In this document: positions 26,787 to 34,655 of the stretch, one piece after another
Position numbering within the stretch: position 1 is the first letter of the stretch
Layout of the letters: each line of letters opens with the position of its first letter
Assembly: GCF_030369675.1 (NCBI RefSeq)
Contig: NZ_CP128477.1
Span: 4,334,810 to 4,398,809, forward strand
Direction: 5' to 3'
Length of the DNA stretch: 64,000 nucleotides
Source: Peteryoungia algae
GTDB taxonomy: Bacteria; Pseudomonadota; Alphaproteobacteria; Rhizobiales; Rhizobiaceae
Program-made: the position numbers and the translations under genes
The notes under the pieces: model-generated
Databases searched by the model: none
What the model saw: the letters and a program-made list of their open reading frames with translations, nothing else
What the model was told of the DNA's origin: nothing

Positions 26787-27707
26787 TTGAGAATTGCAGT
26801 CGTGAGAAACCCCATTGCGGGAGGCCGGTCTGGCCGCAAGCAATGGGCGCCGTTGCTTGCCGCCTTTCGCGCCCGGTTCCCGGACCTCGAGATCCATGAG
26901 AGCCGCTCCGGCGGCGATGCCCGCAAGCTTTCCCGCGAATTGGCCCTTGGCCCCTATGATCTCGTTCTGGTCGCCGGCGGAGATGGCACGATCAGCGACG
27001 TCGTCGATGGCGTGCTGGGATCGACCCGCCCGGACATGCCGCTTGCCTTCCTGCCGATCGGCACGGGCTGCGATTTCATCCGCAACTTCAACCTGCCGAC
27101 CGATCCCATGGCCCTCGCCGAGCATATCGCAAGCGCACCTCTGCGCCGGATCGATGCCGGATTGCTCATCTCTCGCGATACAGCCGGCACGGAGCAGCGC
27201 CGCCATTTCGTCAATATCACCAGCGTCGGCATCTCCGGCGAGGTCATCGATGCCGTCAACGCGCCCGGCCGGGCGCGCATCCTGAACGGCCCGCTGCGCT
27301 TCCTCGTCCATTCGGCCCTGGCGATCCTGCGTTACCGCCCCTATGATTTCGAGGTTCTGGTCGACGGCATGCTGGTGCATCAGGGACGGCTGGCGCTGGT
27401 TGCGATCGCCAATGGCGGCTGGTTCGGCGGCGGCATGCACATCACGCCCGGGGCCGATGTCGCCGATGGCATGTTCGAGGTGGCGGTGATGCGCGAGGAG
27501 AAGGTGATCGGCCTTCTGAAATTGCTCGCCCGCCTGCACAAGGCGGGCCATGTCGGCCATCCGCTCCTCAGCTTCCACAAGGCAAGGCGGGTCGAGGTGA
27601 GGCCGCGGGATCCGTCAAGGTTCCCGGTTGATGTCGACGGAGAGGCCCCGATCCGGGGTGGCTTCGTCGCGGAAATCCTGCCCGGGGTGCTGACGGTCAG
27701 GACCTGA
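26787..27707 (+). CDS. Diacylglycerol/sphingosine kinase-like lipid kinase
   Basis: A 306-residue DAGK catalytic domain protein. The nucleotide-binding motif is LVAGGDGTISDVVDG, with FLPIGTGCDFIRNF as the second signature and a C-terminal beta domain (VDVDGEAPIRGGF). It starts at TTG; an AAGGGGAGG ribosome site six bases upstream decides this start. It probably phosphorylates a lipid such as diacylglycerol, or transfers phosphate in lipid metabolism; the substrate is not known. The gap before it (about 180 bases) shows no clear structure. Confidence 0.88.
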   Translation: MRIAVVRNPIAGGRSGRKQWAPLLAAFRARFPDLEIHESRSGGDARKLSRELALGPYDLVLVAGGDGTISDVVDGVLGSTRPDMPLAFLPIGTGCDFIRNFNLPTDPMALAEHIASAPLRRIDAGLLISRDTAGTEQRRHFVNITSVGISGEVIDAVNAPGRARILNGPLRFLVHSALAILRYRPYDFEVLVDGMLVHQGRLALVAIANGGWFGGGMHITPGADVADGMFEVAVMREEKVIGLLKLLARLHKAGHVGHPLLSFHKARRVEVRPRDPSRFPVDVDGEAPIRGGFVAEILPGVLTVRT

Positions 27708-27725
27708 TCGAAAACCCGGCTCGGC

Positions 27726-28415
27726 TCAGAACACGCCGTCCCATTCCGCCATCGCGGCAATCACGCCCGGCAGATCCTGCATGCGGGCAATCACGGTTTC
27801 CGCACCCGCATCGGTCAGCTTGTCGGCATGCGAGGGATAGGTGTGCGATGCGCCGGTAAAGCCGACGACACGCATGCCCGCCTCACGGGCGGCATGCACG
27901 CCGTGAACGGAATCCTCGACCACGAGGCACTTGCCCGGGCTCACGCCGAACTGTGCTGCGCCATGCAGGAAGATATCCGGCTTCGGCTTGACGCGATCGG
28001 CGCCAAGATCCTTGGCCGAATAGATATGCGGCGCGAAGAATTCCTTGAGCCCGACCTTGGTCAGCATCATGTCGAGGCGTTGCGAGGACGAATTGGAGCA
28101 GATGCAGCGGGGACCGGTTATGCGGGCCAGTGCATACTGTACGCCCTCGATCGCCTTCACCTCGCGGGCGAGCCGCTGGTCGAGCAACTGTTCCGACTTG
28201 TCGATCAGGCTCGCCGACAGGGGAATGTCGACTTCCTTTTCGATCGACAGCAGGATGTTCTTCCAGGTCATGCCGGCGAAGCGCTCGCCCATTTCCTCGA
28301 CCGAGATCGGATAGCCCGCCTCTGTCAGAAGTTTCGATTCGACCTTGGCCGCGATGATCTCGGAATCGACGAGCACGCCGTCGCAATCGAAAAGGGTGAG
28401 GTCGAAGCCGCTCAT
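27726..28415 (-). CDS. HAD-superfamily phosphatase (beta-phosphoglucomutase/phosphatase-like)
   Basis: A HAD subfamily IA enzyme of 229 residues. Motif I is DLTLFDCDGVLVDSE, motif II is in CICSNSSSQR, motif III includes KPKPDIFLHG, and motif IV is CLVVEDSVHGV. The cap domain is helical. Substrates in this group are sugar phosphates or phosphoglycolate; the gene context does not decide. The start MSGFDLTL is chosen as the family N-terminus; an ATG five codons upstream is possible. It converges on the lipid kinase gene. Confidence 0.85.
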   Translation of the reverse strand: MSGFDLTLFDCDGVLVDSEIIAAKVESKLLTEAGYPISVEEMGERFAGMTWKNILLSIEKEVDIPLSASLIDKSEQLLDQRLAREVKAIEGVQYALARITGPRCICSNSSSQRLDMMLTKVGLKEFFAPHIYSAKDLGADRVKPKPDIFLHGAAQFGVSPGKCLVVEDSVHGVHAAREAGMRVVGFTGASHTYPSHADKLTDAGAETVIARMQDLPGVIAAMAEWDGVF

Positions 28416-28533
28416 GAAAACATCCGTCATGTGGTCCAGGGGAGGCCCGCTCCCTACACGATCACGAGGGCAAGGACAATCGCATCTCACGCATCGCGGG
28501 CCTGTTGGCGGATCGGCGAACCGAACCGGGCGC

Positions 28534-29124
28534 TCAAGCTTTCGCCATTGCCAGCAGAACCGCTTCGAAATCCTGAGGATAGCGCTGTAGACCGCCCGTC
28601 TTCTCCATCATGTCGGCGAGCCAGACGCCATCGGCGGCGAGCCTGACGGCGATCAGATGCGGATCGTCGTCCGTTTCGGCATGTCGCGCCATGCGGTCAT
28701 CCAGCCAGGCAGACCAGAGCGAGCGCAGCGCCGGCTCCGAGACGATCGCAACAGACAGGGCGCCCCACAGGCTGCGGTCGCCCAGCAATCGGTCGGAAAA
28801 ACAGGCCCGCACATAGGCCCGCGTGAAGCGCCCGCGCGCCACCGGATCATCCGCCAGCGTCCGGTCGATCTCCTGGTCCATCTTGTCGAGCAGATCCGAA
28901 AAGACGGCAGCGAGCAACGCCTGCTTGCTGTCGAAATGGTGCAGGAGCCCGCCCTTGGTGACGCCGGCCCTCGTCGCCACCGCCTGGATGGTAATCGAAG
29001 CTGCCCCGTCTTCCGCAGCGATCTGGGCCGCACAATCGAGAAGCGCCCGGCGCACCTGCTCCGGCTGCTTCTTGCGATGATAGGCGGAGGACGCGACGTC
29101 GGTCGGGGAGGGAGCGCCCGCCAT
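28534..29124 (-). CDS. TetR family regulator of the SMR pump
   Basis: A 196-residue TetR protein. The helix-turn-helix is AVATRAGVTKGGLLHHFDSK in the first 70 residues, and the C-terminal domain resembles the TetR_C_6 type. Its ATG overlaps the stop of the upstream SMR gene (ATGA), so both are translated from one message. That arrangement implies that it represses its own operon and responds to substrates of the pump. Confidence 0.9.
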   Translation of the reverse strand: MAGAPSPTDVASSAYHRKKQPEQVRRALLDCAAQIAAEDGAASITIQAVATRAGVTKGGLLHHFDSKQALLAAVFSDLLDKMDQEIDRTLADDPVARGRFTRAYVRACFSDRLLGDRSLWGALSVAIVSEPALRSLWSAWLDDRMARHAETDDDPHLIAVRLAADGVWLADMMEKTGGLQRYPQDFEAVLLAMAKA

Positions 29125-29468
29125 CAATGCGACACCGTGCTCGACAGCGTGTTCATCACGACCACGCCCGTCACGATCAGCGCGATACCGGCAAGGGCCG
29201 CCAGATCCAGGCTCTGCTTGAGATAAAAGACGCTGATGAGTGCGGTCAAAACAATGCCGAGCCCGCCCCACATGGCATAGGCGATGCCGAGCGGCATGCC
29301 TTTCAGCGCCTGGGACAGGAGATAGAAGGAGGCGACATAGAACATCACCATGCCGGCCGTCGGCAGGAGCTTGGTGAATTGCGCGGACTTCTGCAAAAGC
29401 GTCGTGCCGATGACTTCGAGCACGATGGCTGCGGCCAGCGCGCCATAGGCGGTGAGTGTGGGGTTCAT
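29124..29468 (-). CDS. Small multidrug resistance (SMR) transporter
   Basis: A 114-residue, four-helix transporter of the EmrE/SugE/GdX family. The essential membrane-embedded glutamate is E18 (AAIVLEVIGTTLLQKS), and the loop GIAYAMWGGLGIVLT is the SMR signature. It acts as a dimer that exchanges protons for cationic drugs, or for guanidinium in the GdX branch. It is the first gene of a two-gene operon with the TetR regulator. Confidence 0.92.
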   Translation of the reverse strand: MNPTLTAYGALAAAIVLEVIGTTLLQKSAQFTKLLPTAGMVMFYVASFYLLSQALKGMPLGIAYAMWGGLGIVLTALISVFYLKQSLDLAALAGIALIVTGVVVMNTLSSTVSH

Positions 29469-29503
29469 GACGCGGCTCCAGCTGTGGGTGTCCATTAAAA
29501 GAT

Positions 29504-29517
29504 ACCGTATGGTCGGT
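29504..29517. promoter_or_regulatory. Candidate TetR operator upstream of the SMR gene
   Basis: ACCG-TATGGT-CGGT is an inverted repeat 36 bases upstream of the SMR ATG. TTGCAAAG further upstream on the minus strand could be a -35 region. The match to a TetR-type site is suggestive only. Confidence 0.4.
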
Positions 29518-29551
29518 TTCTTTGCAAGGCCTGCCGGTCCGCCTCTATCGG

Positions 29552-30238
29552 TCAGTCGGGCAGGGGAAAGAGCATCAGAAACTGCCGCTCGCCGTCGCGT
29601 GAAAAACGAATGATCCGGCTTTCCTCCACCCGCCGTGCAAGGCCGGCGTCGAGGAAATGCGAGAGCAATGCCGCTCCCAGAGCGCCTGCGAGATGGGTGC
29701 GTCTTTCGCTCCAGTCGAGGCAGGCCCGGCACAAGGGCCTCCGTTTCGCTCGAAGGCTGCCGATATCGAGCCCTCTGTCTCGCAGCAGCCTGTCGCCTTC
29801 GGCCGTCAGCGTCAGCGCCTCGTCCTCCGCCCGGATCGCTCCACGCGCCACCAGGCTGTCCAGCATGCGCACGCCAAAATCGCCGGCCAGATGATCGTAG
29901 CAGATCCGCGCCTTGCGCAGTTCCGGCTCCTTCGGTCCCGTGCGATGCCGCAGATGGCCGCGCGTTGCCGAAAAGCTCATCAGGCTCTCGATCATTGCCC
30001 CGACATGGCTGTCGGCCAGCGCGAAATAGCGATGCCGTCCCTGCTTGCGTTGGGACAAAAGCCCACCCTCTTCGAGCTTGGAGAGATGCGAGCTCGCGGT
30101 TTGAAGCGTCACGCCTGCCGCCCCGGCGAGTTCCGTCGCCGTCAGCGCCTTGCCGCCGATCAGTGCCAGCAGCATGTTCGAGCGCGCGGGATCGCCGATC
30201 AGCGCGGCAATGCGTGAAATGTCCGGTCCTTCCGCCAT
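29552..30238 (-). CDS. ArsR/SmtB family regulator with C-terminal extension
   Basis: A 228-residue winged-helix regulator. The DNA-binding domain (about residues 5-85) contains GKALTATELAGAAGVTLQTA and SHLSKLEEGGLLSQRKQG. ArsR proteins are usually 100-120 residues; here about 140 more residues follow, including CRACLDWSERRTHLAG, a layout found in large ArsR-like regulators of unknown ligand. No classic metal-binding CxC is seen. The start at 30238 is set by an AAGGAGAAG ribosome site. It is divergent from two small dimeric barrel enzymes, across a palindrome. Confidence 0.85.
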   Translation of the reverse strand: MAEGPDISRIAALIGDPARSNMLLALIGGKALTATELAGAAGVTLQTASSHLSKLEEGGLLSQRKQGRHRYFALADSHVGAMIESLMSFSATRGHLRHRTGPKEPELRKARICYDHLAGDFGVRMLDSLVARGAIRAEDEALTLTAEGDRLLRDRGLDIGSLRAKRRPLCRACLDWSERRTHLAGALGAALLSHFLDAGLARRVEESRIIRFSRDGERQFLMLFPLPD

Positions 30239-30259
30239 GATCTTCTCCTTGCTCGCCAA

Positions 30260-30286
30260 CATTGTGCATGTCCAGTGTAGACAATG
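30260..30286. promoter_or_regulatory. Inverted repeat in the ArsR / NIPSNAP divergent gap
   Basis: CATTGT and ACAATG flank 15 bases that hold a further TGTC...GACA repeat (30269-30283). The site is 21 bases upstream of the ArsR start and is a probable operator of that regulator for itself and the divergent NIPSNAP-ABM pair. Confidence 0.5.
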
Positions 30287-30405
30287 CTTCGGTCCCGGTC
30301 GAACTGTAGAGGGTGAGAAAGCGCGTGAGAGACTTCGACCCCGATCGAAGCATCACCCGCCGGCGGTATGGCAAGACTCTCCTCGCAAGAAACGAGGATC
30401 CATCC

Positions 30406-30735
30406 ATGATCACCTGCATCATCCGCTACCGCATCGACCCCTTCGGCCGCGACGACTTCGCCACCTATGCCCGCAACTGGGGCGAGGCGATCCCGCGCTG
30501 CGGCGCCGATCTCGTCGGCTATTTCGCCCCGCATGAGGGCTCGGCGACGACGGCCTACGGCATCTACAACATCGAAAATCTCGCGGCGTATGAGGCGTAT
30601 CGCGCGCGGCTTGCCGCCGATCCGCTCGGCAAGGCCAATTACGAATTTGCGAAAAACGCCCGATTCATCCTGGCGGAGGATCGGCTCTTCCTCAAGAACG
30701 TCTCGCATCCGGCATCGTCGAAGGTGCAGCCATGA
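30406..30735 (+). CDS. NIPSNAP family protein
   Basis: A 109-residue dimeric alpha/beta barrel protein of the NIPSNAP family. It starts MITCIIRYRIDPFGRDDF, with EAIPRCGADLVGYFAPHEGS in the middle. Bacterial NIPSNAP proteins lack a known reaction. The ATG at 30406 follows GAGG. It overlaps the next gene by four bases (ATGA). Both are probably regulated by the divergent ArsR protein. Confidence 0.85.
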   Translation: MITCIIRYRIDPFGRDDFATYARNWGEAIPRCGADLVGYFAPHEGSATTAYGIYNIENLAAYEAYRARLAADPLGKANYEFAKNARFILAEDRLFLKNVSHPASSKVQP

Positions 30736-31076
30736 TCGCCGTGATCTTCGAGGTGGTGCCCTTCATCGGCGAGCGCCACCGCTATCTCGATCTCGCGGGG
30801 GAACTGCGCGAGCATTTGCAGGCGACCGACGGTTTCCTCTCCGTCGAGCGCTTCGAGAGCCTGACGACGCGCGGCAAGCTCCTGTCGCTTTCCTTCTGGC
30901 GCGACGAGGAGGCGGTGCGTCGCTGGCGCGAAACCGAAGAACACCGCGCCGCCCAGGCCGCTGGCCGTGGCGGGGTGTTTGCCGCTTATCGCCTGCGCGT
31001 TGCCGAAGTTCTGCGCGATTACGGCCTCGACGATCGCGCCGAGGCACCGAAGGATAGCCGGGACAGGCATGGGTAA
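30732..31076 (+). CDS. Antibiotic biosynthesis monooxygenase (ABM) family protein
   Basis: A 114-residue ABM-domain protein, another dimeric ferredoxin-like barrel. Typical segments are VIFEVVPFIGERHRYLDLAG, DGFLSVERFES, LLSLSFWRDEEAVRRWRETE and EHRAAQAAGRGG. ABM proteins include cofactor-free oxygenases and haem-degrading enzymes; nothing decides the substrate. The gene starts inside the stop of the NIPSNAP gene, so the two products may work together. Confidence 0.85.
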   Translation: MIAVIFEVVPFIGERHRYLDLAGELREHLQATDGFLSVERFESLTTRGKLLSLSFWRDEEAVRRWRETEEHRAAQAAGRGGVFAAYRLRVAEVLRDYGLDDRAEAPKDSRDRHG

Positions 31077-31182
31077 GGCTGGGCAGGGCGCGTCTCATAT
31101 CGCTGGCTGCAAGCCATCGACCGACCGGCCGCAAAGCTGTCCTCCCTCGACAAGCCTCCGCCTGCTGACTATGCAGGATCCC

Positions 31183-31863
31183 ATGCCGAAGAAGCCGGAA
31201 GATTCTCCCGAGGACACGATTGCGAGCCGCATCAGCCGAGCGCTGGCGGAGCGCATCATCCATGGCGAACTCGTGCCCGGTTCGCGCCTTGCCCAGGACC
31301 ATATCGCCGAGGAATTCGGCGCAAGCCACGTGCCGGTGCGCGAGGCCTTCCGCCGGCTGGAGGCGCAGGGCCTCGTCGTCAGCATCCCCCGTCGCGGCGT
31401 GCGCGTTGCAAGCTTCGACCTGAAGCAGGTACGGGAAGTGGCGGAGATGCGCGCCGCACTCGAAGTCCTGGCGCTGCGCCACGCAGCCCCGAACCTCACG
31501 CCGGACGTGCTCATCGCTGCCGAAGAGGCCGCCACGGATGCCGACAACGCCAAGGATGTGCGCACCTGGGAAGAGGCGAACCGCCGTTTCCACCGCCTGA
31601 TCATCTCGACCTGCGGCATGCCGCGACTACTGTCCGTCATCGACGACCTGCACGCTGTCTCCGCCCGCTTCCTCTTCGTCGCCTGGCGTGCCACCTGGGA
31701 AGCCCGCACGGACCACGACCACCGCGCGATCCTCGAAGCGCTGAAAGCCGGCGATGCGACCGAAGCCGCCCGCATCCTCGAGCGCCATGTGCAGTGGATC
31801 GGCCGCGCGCCCTTGCCTGTGCCAGGTCGTGCCGAGACCGAAGGCTTCGCAATCGTCGGGTAA
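31183..31863 (+). CDS. bioR: GntR/FCD family regulator, probable BioR (biotin repressor)
   Basis: A 226-residue GntR regulator with an N-terminal winged helix (about residues 12-78; SRLAQDHIAEEFGASHVPVR and EAFRRLEAQGLVVSIPRRGV) and a C-terminal FCD domain. BioR of Alphaproteobacteria represses biotin genes by binding TTATMKATAA boxes. A perfect box lies upstream of the next gene, bioY, and a near-perfect one just after this gene. The start at 31183 has AGGA six bases upstream; an ATG four codons earlier is the alternative. The assignment to BioR rests on context plus family, so it is strong but indirect. Confidence 0.75.
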   Translation: MPKKPEDSPEDTIASRISRALAERIIHGELVPGSRLAQDHIAEEFGASHVPVREAFRRLEAQGLVVSIPRRGVRVASFDLKQVREVAEMRAALEVLALRHAAPNLTPDVLIAAEEAATDADNAKDVRTWEEANRRFHRLIISTCGMPRLLSVIDDLHAVSARFLFVAWRATWEARTDHDHRAILEALKAGDATEAARILERHVQWIGRAPLPVPGRAETEGFAIVG

Positions 31864-31914
31864 TGTCCGCTTCCCCTTGCAGGGGGAGGGCGCCCAAGGC
31901 GTGCCGTCCGTAAA

Positions 31915-31924
31915 TTATAGATTA
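31915..31924. promoter_or_regulatory. BioR-box-like site 1
   Basis: TTATAGATTA matches the BioR consensus TTATMKATAA at nine of ten positions. It lies 50 bases after the bioR stop, in a 25-base segment repeated before bioY. Confidence 0.5.
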
Positions 31925-31937
31925 AAATGGAGATAGC

Positions 31938-32057
31938 GTGCGAGTCCGCCTGCTGCTTTGCGCGCGCGGCTTCAATTCGGCTGCTCTGTCCCGAGATTCC
32001 GCTGACGTCTTCTTGGCAATTCAATATTCCATAGATAAAATGATTCTCGCCGCTTGA
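31938..32057 (+). CDS. Possible 39-codon leader ORF upstream of bioY
   Basis: A short ORF opens with GTG five bases after a GGAG ribosome site and ends 28 bases before bioY. The segment upstream of it (31912-31936) resembles the one upstream of bioY (32057-32081), 21 of 25 bases identical, including the BioR box and ribosome site. The peptide begins MRVRLLLCARGFNSAA and matches nothing I recognise. It may be a leader, a remnant of a duplicated biotin gene start, or chance. Confidence 0.25.
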   Translation: MRVRLLLCARGFNSAALSRDSADVFLAIQYSIDKMILAA

Positions 32058-32059
32058 AA

Positions 32060-32069
32060 TTATCTATAA
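32060..32069. promoter_or_regulatory. BioR box upstream of bioY
   Basis: TTATCTATAA is a perfect match to the BioR consensus TTATMKATAA and a perfect palindrome apart from its centre. It lies 16 bases before the bioY ATG, just upstream of its ribosome site, where a bound repressor would block transcription. A weaker copy, CCATAGATAA, is at 32029-32038. Confidence 0.75.
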
Positions 32070-32085
32070 AAATGGAGATTGCCCC

Positions 32086-32676
32086 ATGACGACCATTCTC
32101 GCACCCGCCGCCCATGGTTTTGATCCGCTCGGCATATCCGGCCGTTCGCTTCCCGTGCAGGCCGTCCTCCTCCTTTTCGGGACGGGCGTGCTCGCTCTCG
32201 CCTCGCAGATATCGGTGCCCATGGTGCCGGTGCCGATCACCCTCCAGACTTTCGCCATCACCATGATCGGCGTGCTCTACGGCTGGCGGCTGGGTGCCCT
32301 GACCGTGCTCGCCTGGCTGGGCGAAGCCATGATGGGTCTGCCGGTGCTGGCGGGTGGCGGCGGCGGTCTTGCTCCCTTCGTCGGTCCGACGGCCGGTTAT
32401 CTCGCCGCTTTCCCGATCATTGCGGCTCTTGCCGGCTTGCTCGCTGAAAAGGGCTGGACGGGCGAGCGCGTGCTGACAAGTTTTGTCGCGCATCTCTCCG
32501 CCAACCTGCTTTGCCTCGTCATCGGCGGCGCCTGGCTGGCCTGGCTCATCGGTTTCGAAAAGGGAATGGCGCTCGGTGTCACCCCCTTCATCCTTGGTGC
32601 CGTGCTCAAATCCGCGCTCGCCGCCGCTCTGCTGATGGCGCTCGCCCGCCACAGCGCAAAGCCCATCGACATCTGA
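32086..32676 (+). CDS. bioY: Biotin transporter BioY
   Basis: The substrate-binding S component of the biotin ECF transporter (196 residues, six helices). Typical segments are AVLLLFGTGVLALASQISVP, VPVPITLQTFAITMIGVLYG and GPTAGYLAAFPIIAALAG. The ATPase and T component genes (bioM, bioN) are not adjacent, so it may act alone or with a shared ECF module. A BioR box and a GGAG ribosome site lie just upstream, so biotin sufficiency probably represses it. Confidence 0.93.
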   Translation: MTTILAPAAHGFDPLGISGRSLPVQAVLLLFGTGVLALASQISVPMVPVPITLQTFAITMIGVLYGWRLGALTVLAWLGEAMMGLPVLAGGGGGLAPFVGPTAGYLAAFPIIAALAGLLAEKGWTGERVLTSFVAHLSANLLCLVIGGAWLAWLIGFEKGMALGVTPFILGAVLKSALAAALLMALARHSAKPIDI

Positions 32677-32702
32677 GATCCTGAAATCCGACTGACGCGA
32701 AT

Positions 32703-33125
32703 ATGACCGTCCGGCTCCGCGCCCACCACCTGCTCTGCATGCTGACCTATGTCGGCAAGGGCTATTCTCTGGCTTTCGTCGAGAACTACGAGGCGATCGC
32801 CGCCCGCTTGTCCGCCGGCGAGGAGATCGAGCTGGTGGCGGGGCCGGACGACATTTGCGGCCCGCTTGCGGCCGATTCCGAAGCGCATTGCCATGGGGAA
32901 GGCGTCATCGAGCGCGATCTGGCCGCGACGGAGGCGGTCGCACGCCTCATCGGCAGGTCGCTTGCCCTGGGTGCCCGGATCACTCCGACCGCAGCACTGC
33001 TCGCGCATTTGAGAAAAACCTTCGCCACCGGCGAGATCCGCACAGCCTGTTCCGGCTGCGAATGGTCTGGCCTTTGCGATTCCGTGGCCGATGGCGGCTA
33101 TCTGGGTGTCCGCGTCGCGCCTTGA
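32703..33125 (+). CDS. DUF1284 family protein
   Basis: A 140-residue cytosolic protein of DUF1284. The N-terminus RLRAHHLLCMLTYVGKGYS and C-terminal CSGCEWSGLC are the conserved parts; the histidines and cysteines could bind a metal or iron-sulfur cluster. No function is known. It follows bioY by 26 bases on the same strand and may share its transcript. Confidence 0.75.
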   Translation: MTVRLRAHHLLCMLTYVGKGYSLAFVENYEAIAARLSAGEEIELVAGPDDICGPLAADSEAHCHGEGVIERDLAATEAVARLIGRSLALGARITPTAALLAHLRKTFATGEIRTACSGCEWSGLCDSVADGGYLGVRVAP

Positions 33126-33250
33126 GGCCGGCCGCATTCCCATCGCCCCGCTCGCAGGAACAAGGCCCCGCGGAGCGGCTGACACCGGGCGTCTCCGCAC
33201 AGATGACAGGTCCCGCTACCTCTGGCAGACTACGCGCCGGAGGCCCCGCC

Positions 33251-33592
33251 ATGATCACTCTCGATACACTTCGTCAGGTCATCCTCGCTCTGCCGACAAC
33301 GGAAGAGACAACCTCCTGGAACGCCGTGTCCTTCAAGGTCAACGGCAAGGCCATGCTGTTCTGGAACCCGACGCATGACTGTCCGGTCTTCAAGGTCCCC
33401 TTCGAGGAGCGCGACCACCTGATCGAGATGGACCCGGACACGTTCTTCACCACGGATCACCACCGACCCTATCCGATGGTGCTGGCCCGCCCGGATCGGG
33501 TCGATATCGAATGGGCCCGCGAAAACCTCATCCGAGTCTGGCGGGCGCAGGCCAAGAAGGCGGTGGTGAGGGCCTGGGATGAGGAGCGATGA
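33251..33592 (+). CDS. MmcQ/YjbR family protein
   Basis: A 113-residue protein of the MmcQ/YjbR DNA-binding-like fold. It begins MITLDTLRQVILALPTTEET, contains TSWNAVSFKVNGKAMLFWNP and ends with WRAQAKKAVVRAWDEER. Family members are small single-domain proteins without an established activity. An upstream in-frame extension is not conserved in composition and was not used. Confidence 0.8.
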   Translation: MITLDTLRQVILALPTTEETTSWNAVSFKVNGKAMLFWNPTHDCPVFKVPFEERDHLIEMDPDTFFTTDHHRPYPMVLARPDRVDIEWARENLIRVWRAQAKKAVVRAWDEER

Positions 33593-33662
33593 GTGCTCGT
33601 GCTCTCGGGCGGGAGGGGGCGCATGACGGCGCCGGATTAGGGGGCGATGGAAGCATTATTTC

Positions 33663-34088
33663 TTACGGCAATAGATTAAGTTGCTCGATGGTGCTGTATG
33701 CAGGTTTTTTCCAATTGGGTGAAGCTGTGACGATCTTGCGTGTTATCGTCGAGGAAGGAATTTCCCAAAAAGACTTTAGATCCTTAGTCATAATAATCGC
33801 CATTCGGTCGTTCTGGATCATAAGATATCCGTTTATTTCTCCTTGTCCGTTCATGTTTGTACTATCGATTTGCAGGGTTACTTCTATTCCGCCTCCGTAT
33901 CTAATTATCCGCAAGAAGGATCCATAAGTGCTGTCCGCAAACAAGGATGCCGCCATTATAATCACAAGCGGAAAGGACAGCGCTGTTTGCATTCCAATCA
34001 GAGAATATTCCCTGGCGTTGAAGTAAAATCCTGTTAGTGCAACAGATAGGGATGTGGCAATTAAATAAACAAAAATATGCGCATCAAT
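33663..34088 (-). pseudogene. C-terminal part of a split orphan membrane protein
   Basis: This 141-codon open stretch continues in the same frame directly after the TAA of the gene upstream. It begins with a hydrophobic helix (HIFVYLIATSLSVALTGFYF), then a second (MQTALSFPLVIIMAASLF), then a soluble region ending near QLNLLP. It has no ATG, GTG or TTG in its first 32 codons; the first ATG (33992) lacks a proper ribosome site. The coding-like hydrophobic pattern upstream of that ATG suggests it was the C-terminal half of one protein. Alternatively a short secreted protein starts at 33992. Not recognised as any family. Confidence 0.45.
34075..34088. repeat. 14-base direct repeat, left copy
   Basis: ATATGCGCATCAAT occurs here, abutting the stop codon of the orphan membrane gene, and again at 34656-34669 just upstream of the same gene. 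The core ATGCGCAT is palindromic. The two copies bracket the gene 581 bases apart. Confidence 0.55.
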
Positions 34089-34610
34089 TTAATCTATAAA
34101 AATATTAATTTCCATAGAATTAAGTCCGAAGTGTTCGACTAAAATGTATGCTGTGGGTATTGCCGATATCGCTGCACCGACTAAGATTTTCGATCCATAG
34201 AAGTTTTTACGAAATTGGGTTGTCTCCTGACTTTCAATCTTCAGTTTTTGTGAGATGCGATCAAGAAGTGAAATTTGTTGAAGTGCAGTCATGGTTGCAG
34301 CTAGCAGTGCCATCGCAATAAAGAAGCTGGAGAATGAAGCGATTGCTATCGCGAACTGGATGTAAGGAACGCCTTCCACGGGAACCCGAAAGCCGTTTCT
34401 GATCGCGTAGTATGCGGTCGCGTATGGTGCTAACGCACCCAGAATAAATGAAACGACTACTGATTTAGCGGCTACGACAATTGCCCACTTAGTCGAGGTC
34501 TTTAAGCTTCTGATCGCCAGTTTTAAATCGATGTAGAGCGCAGTGGCGAGGCTGCGCGTTCTAGCTGGTCTCGCAGCGTTGTTGCGATAAAAGCTACGTT
34601 TTAAACTCAT
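34089..34610 (-). CDS. Orphan membrane protein in an AT-rich island
   Basis: A 173-residue protein with three predicted transmembrane helices (KWAIVVAAKSVVVSFILGAL, YIQFAIAIASFSSFFIAMAL and SKILVGAAISAIPTAYILVE) and a basic N-terminus (SLKRSFYRNNAARPARTR). The ATG at 34610 follows AGAGG; a TTG 13 codons upstream is less likely. The region is clearly richer in A and T than both flanks, suggesting recent transfer. The frame stays open after the TAA for another 141 codons with two more helices, so the gene may be a truncated version of a longer, five-helix protein. Not recognised. Confidence 0.55.
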   Translation of the reverse strand: MSLKRSFYRNNAARPARTRSLATALYIDLKLAIRSLKTSTKWAIVVAAKSVVVSFILGALAPYATAYYAIRNGFRVPVEGVPYIQFAIAIASFSSFFIAMALLAATMTALQQISLLDRISQKLKIESQETTQFRKNFYGSKILVGAAISAIPTAYILVEHFGLNSMEINIFID

Positions 34611-34655
34611 GAGTTGGCCTCTGATTCTTGTATTAGTTGTATACCTCAATCTTGC

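Noticed and set aside
33589..33927. A plus-strand frame of 112 codons in the AT-rich island
   Set aside because: It runs antisense to the frame with helices and lacks a ribosome site; the minus-strand frame has the coding-like pattern.
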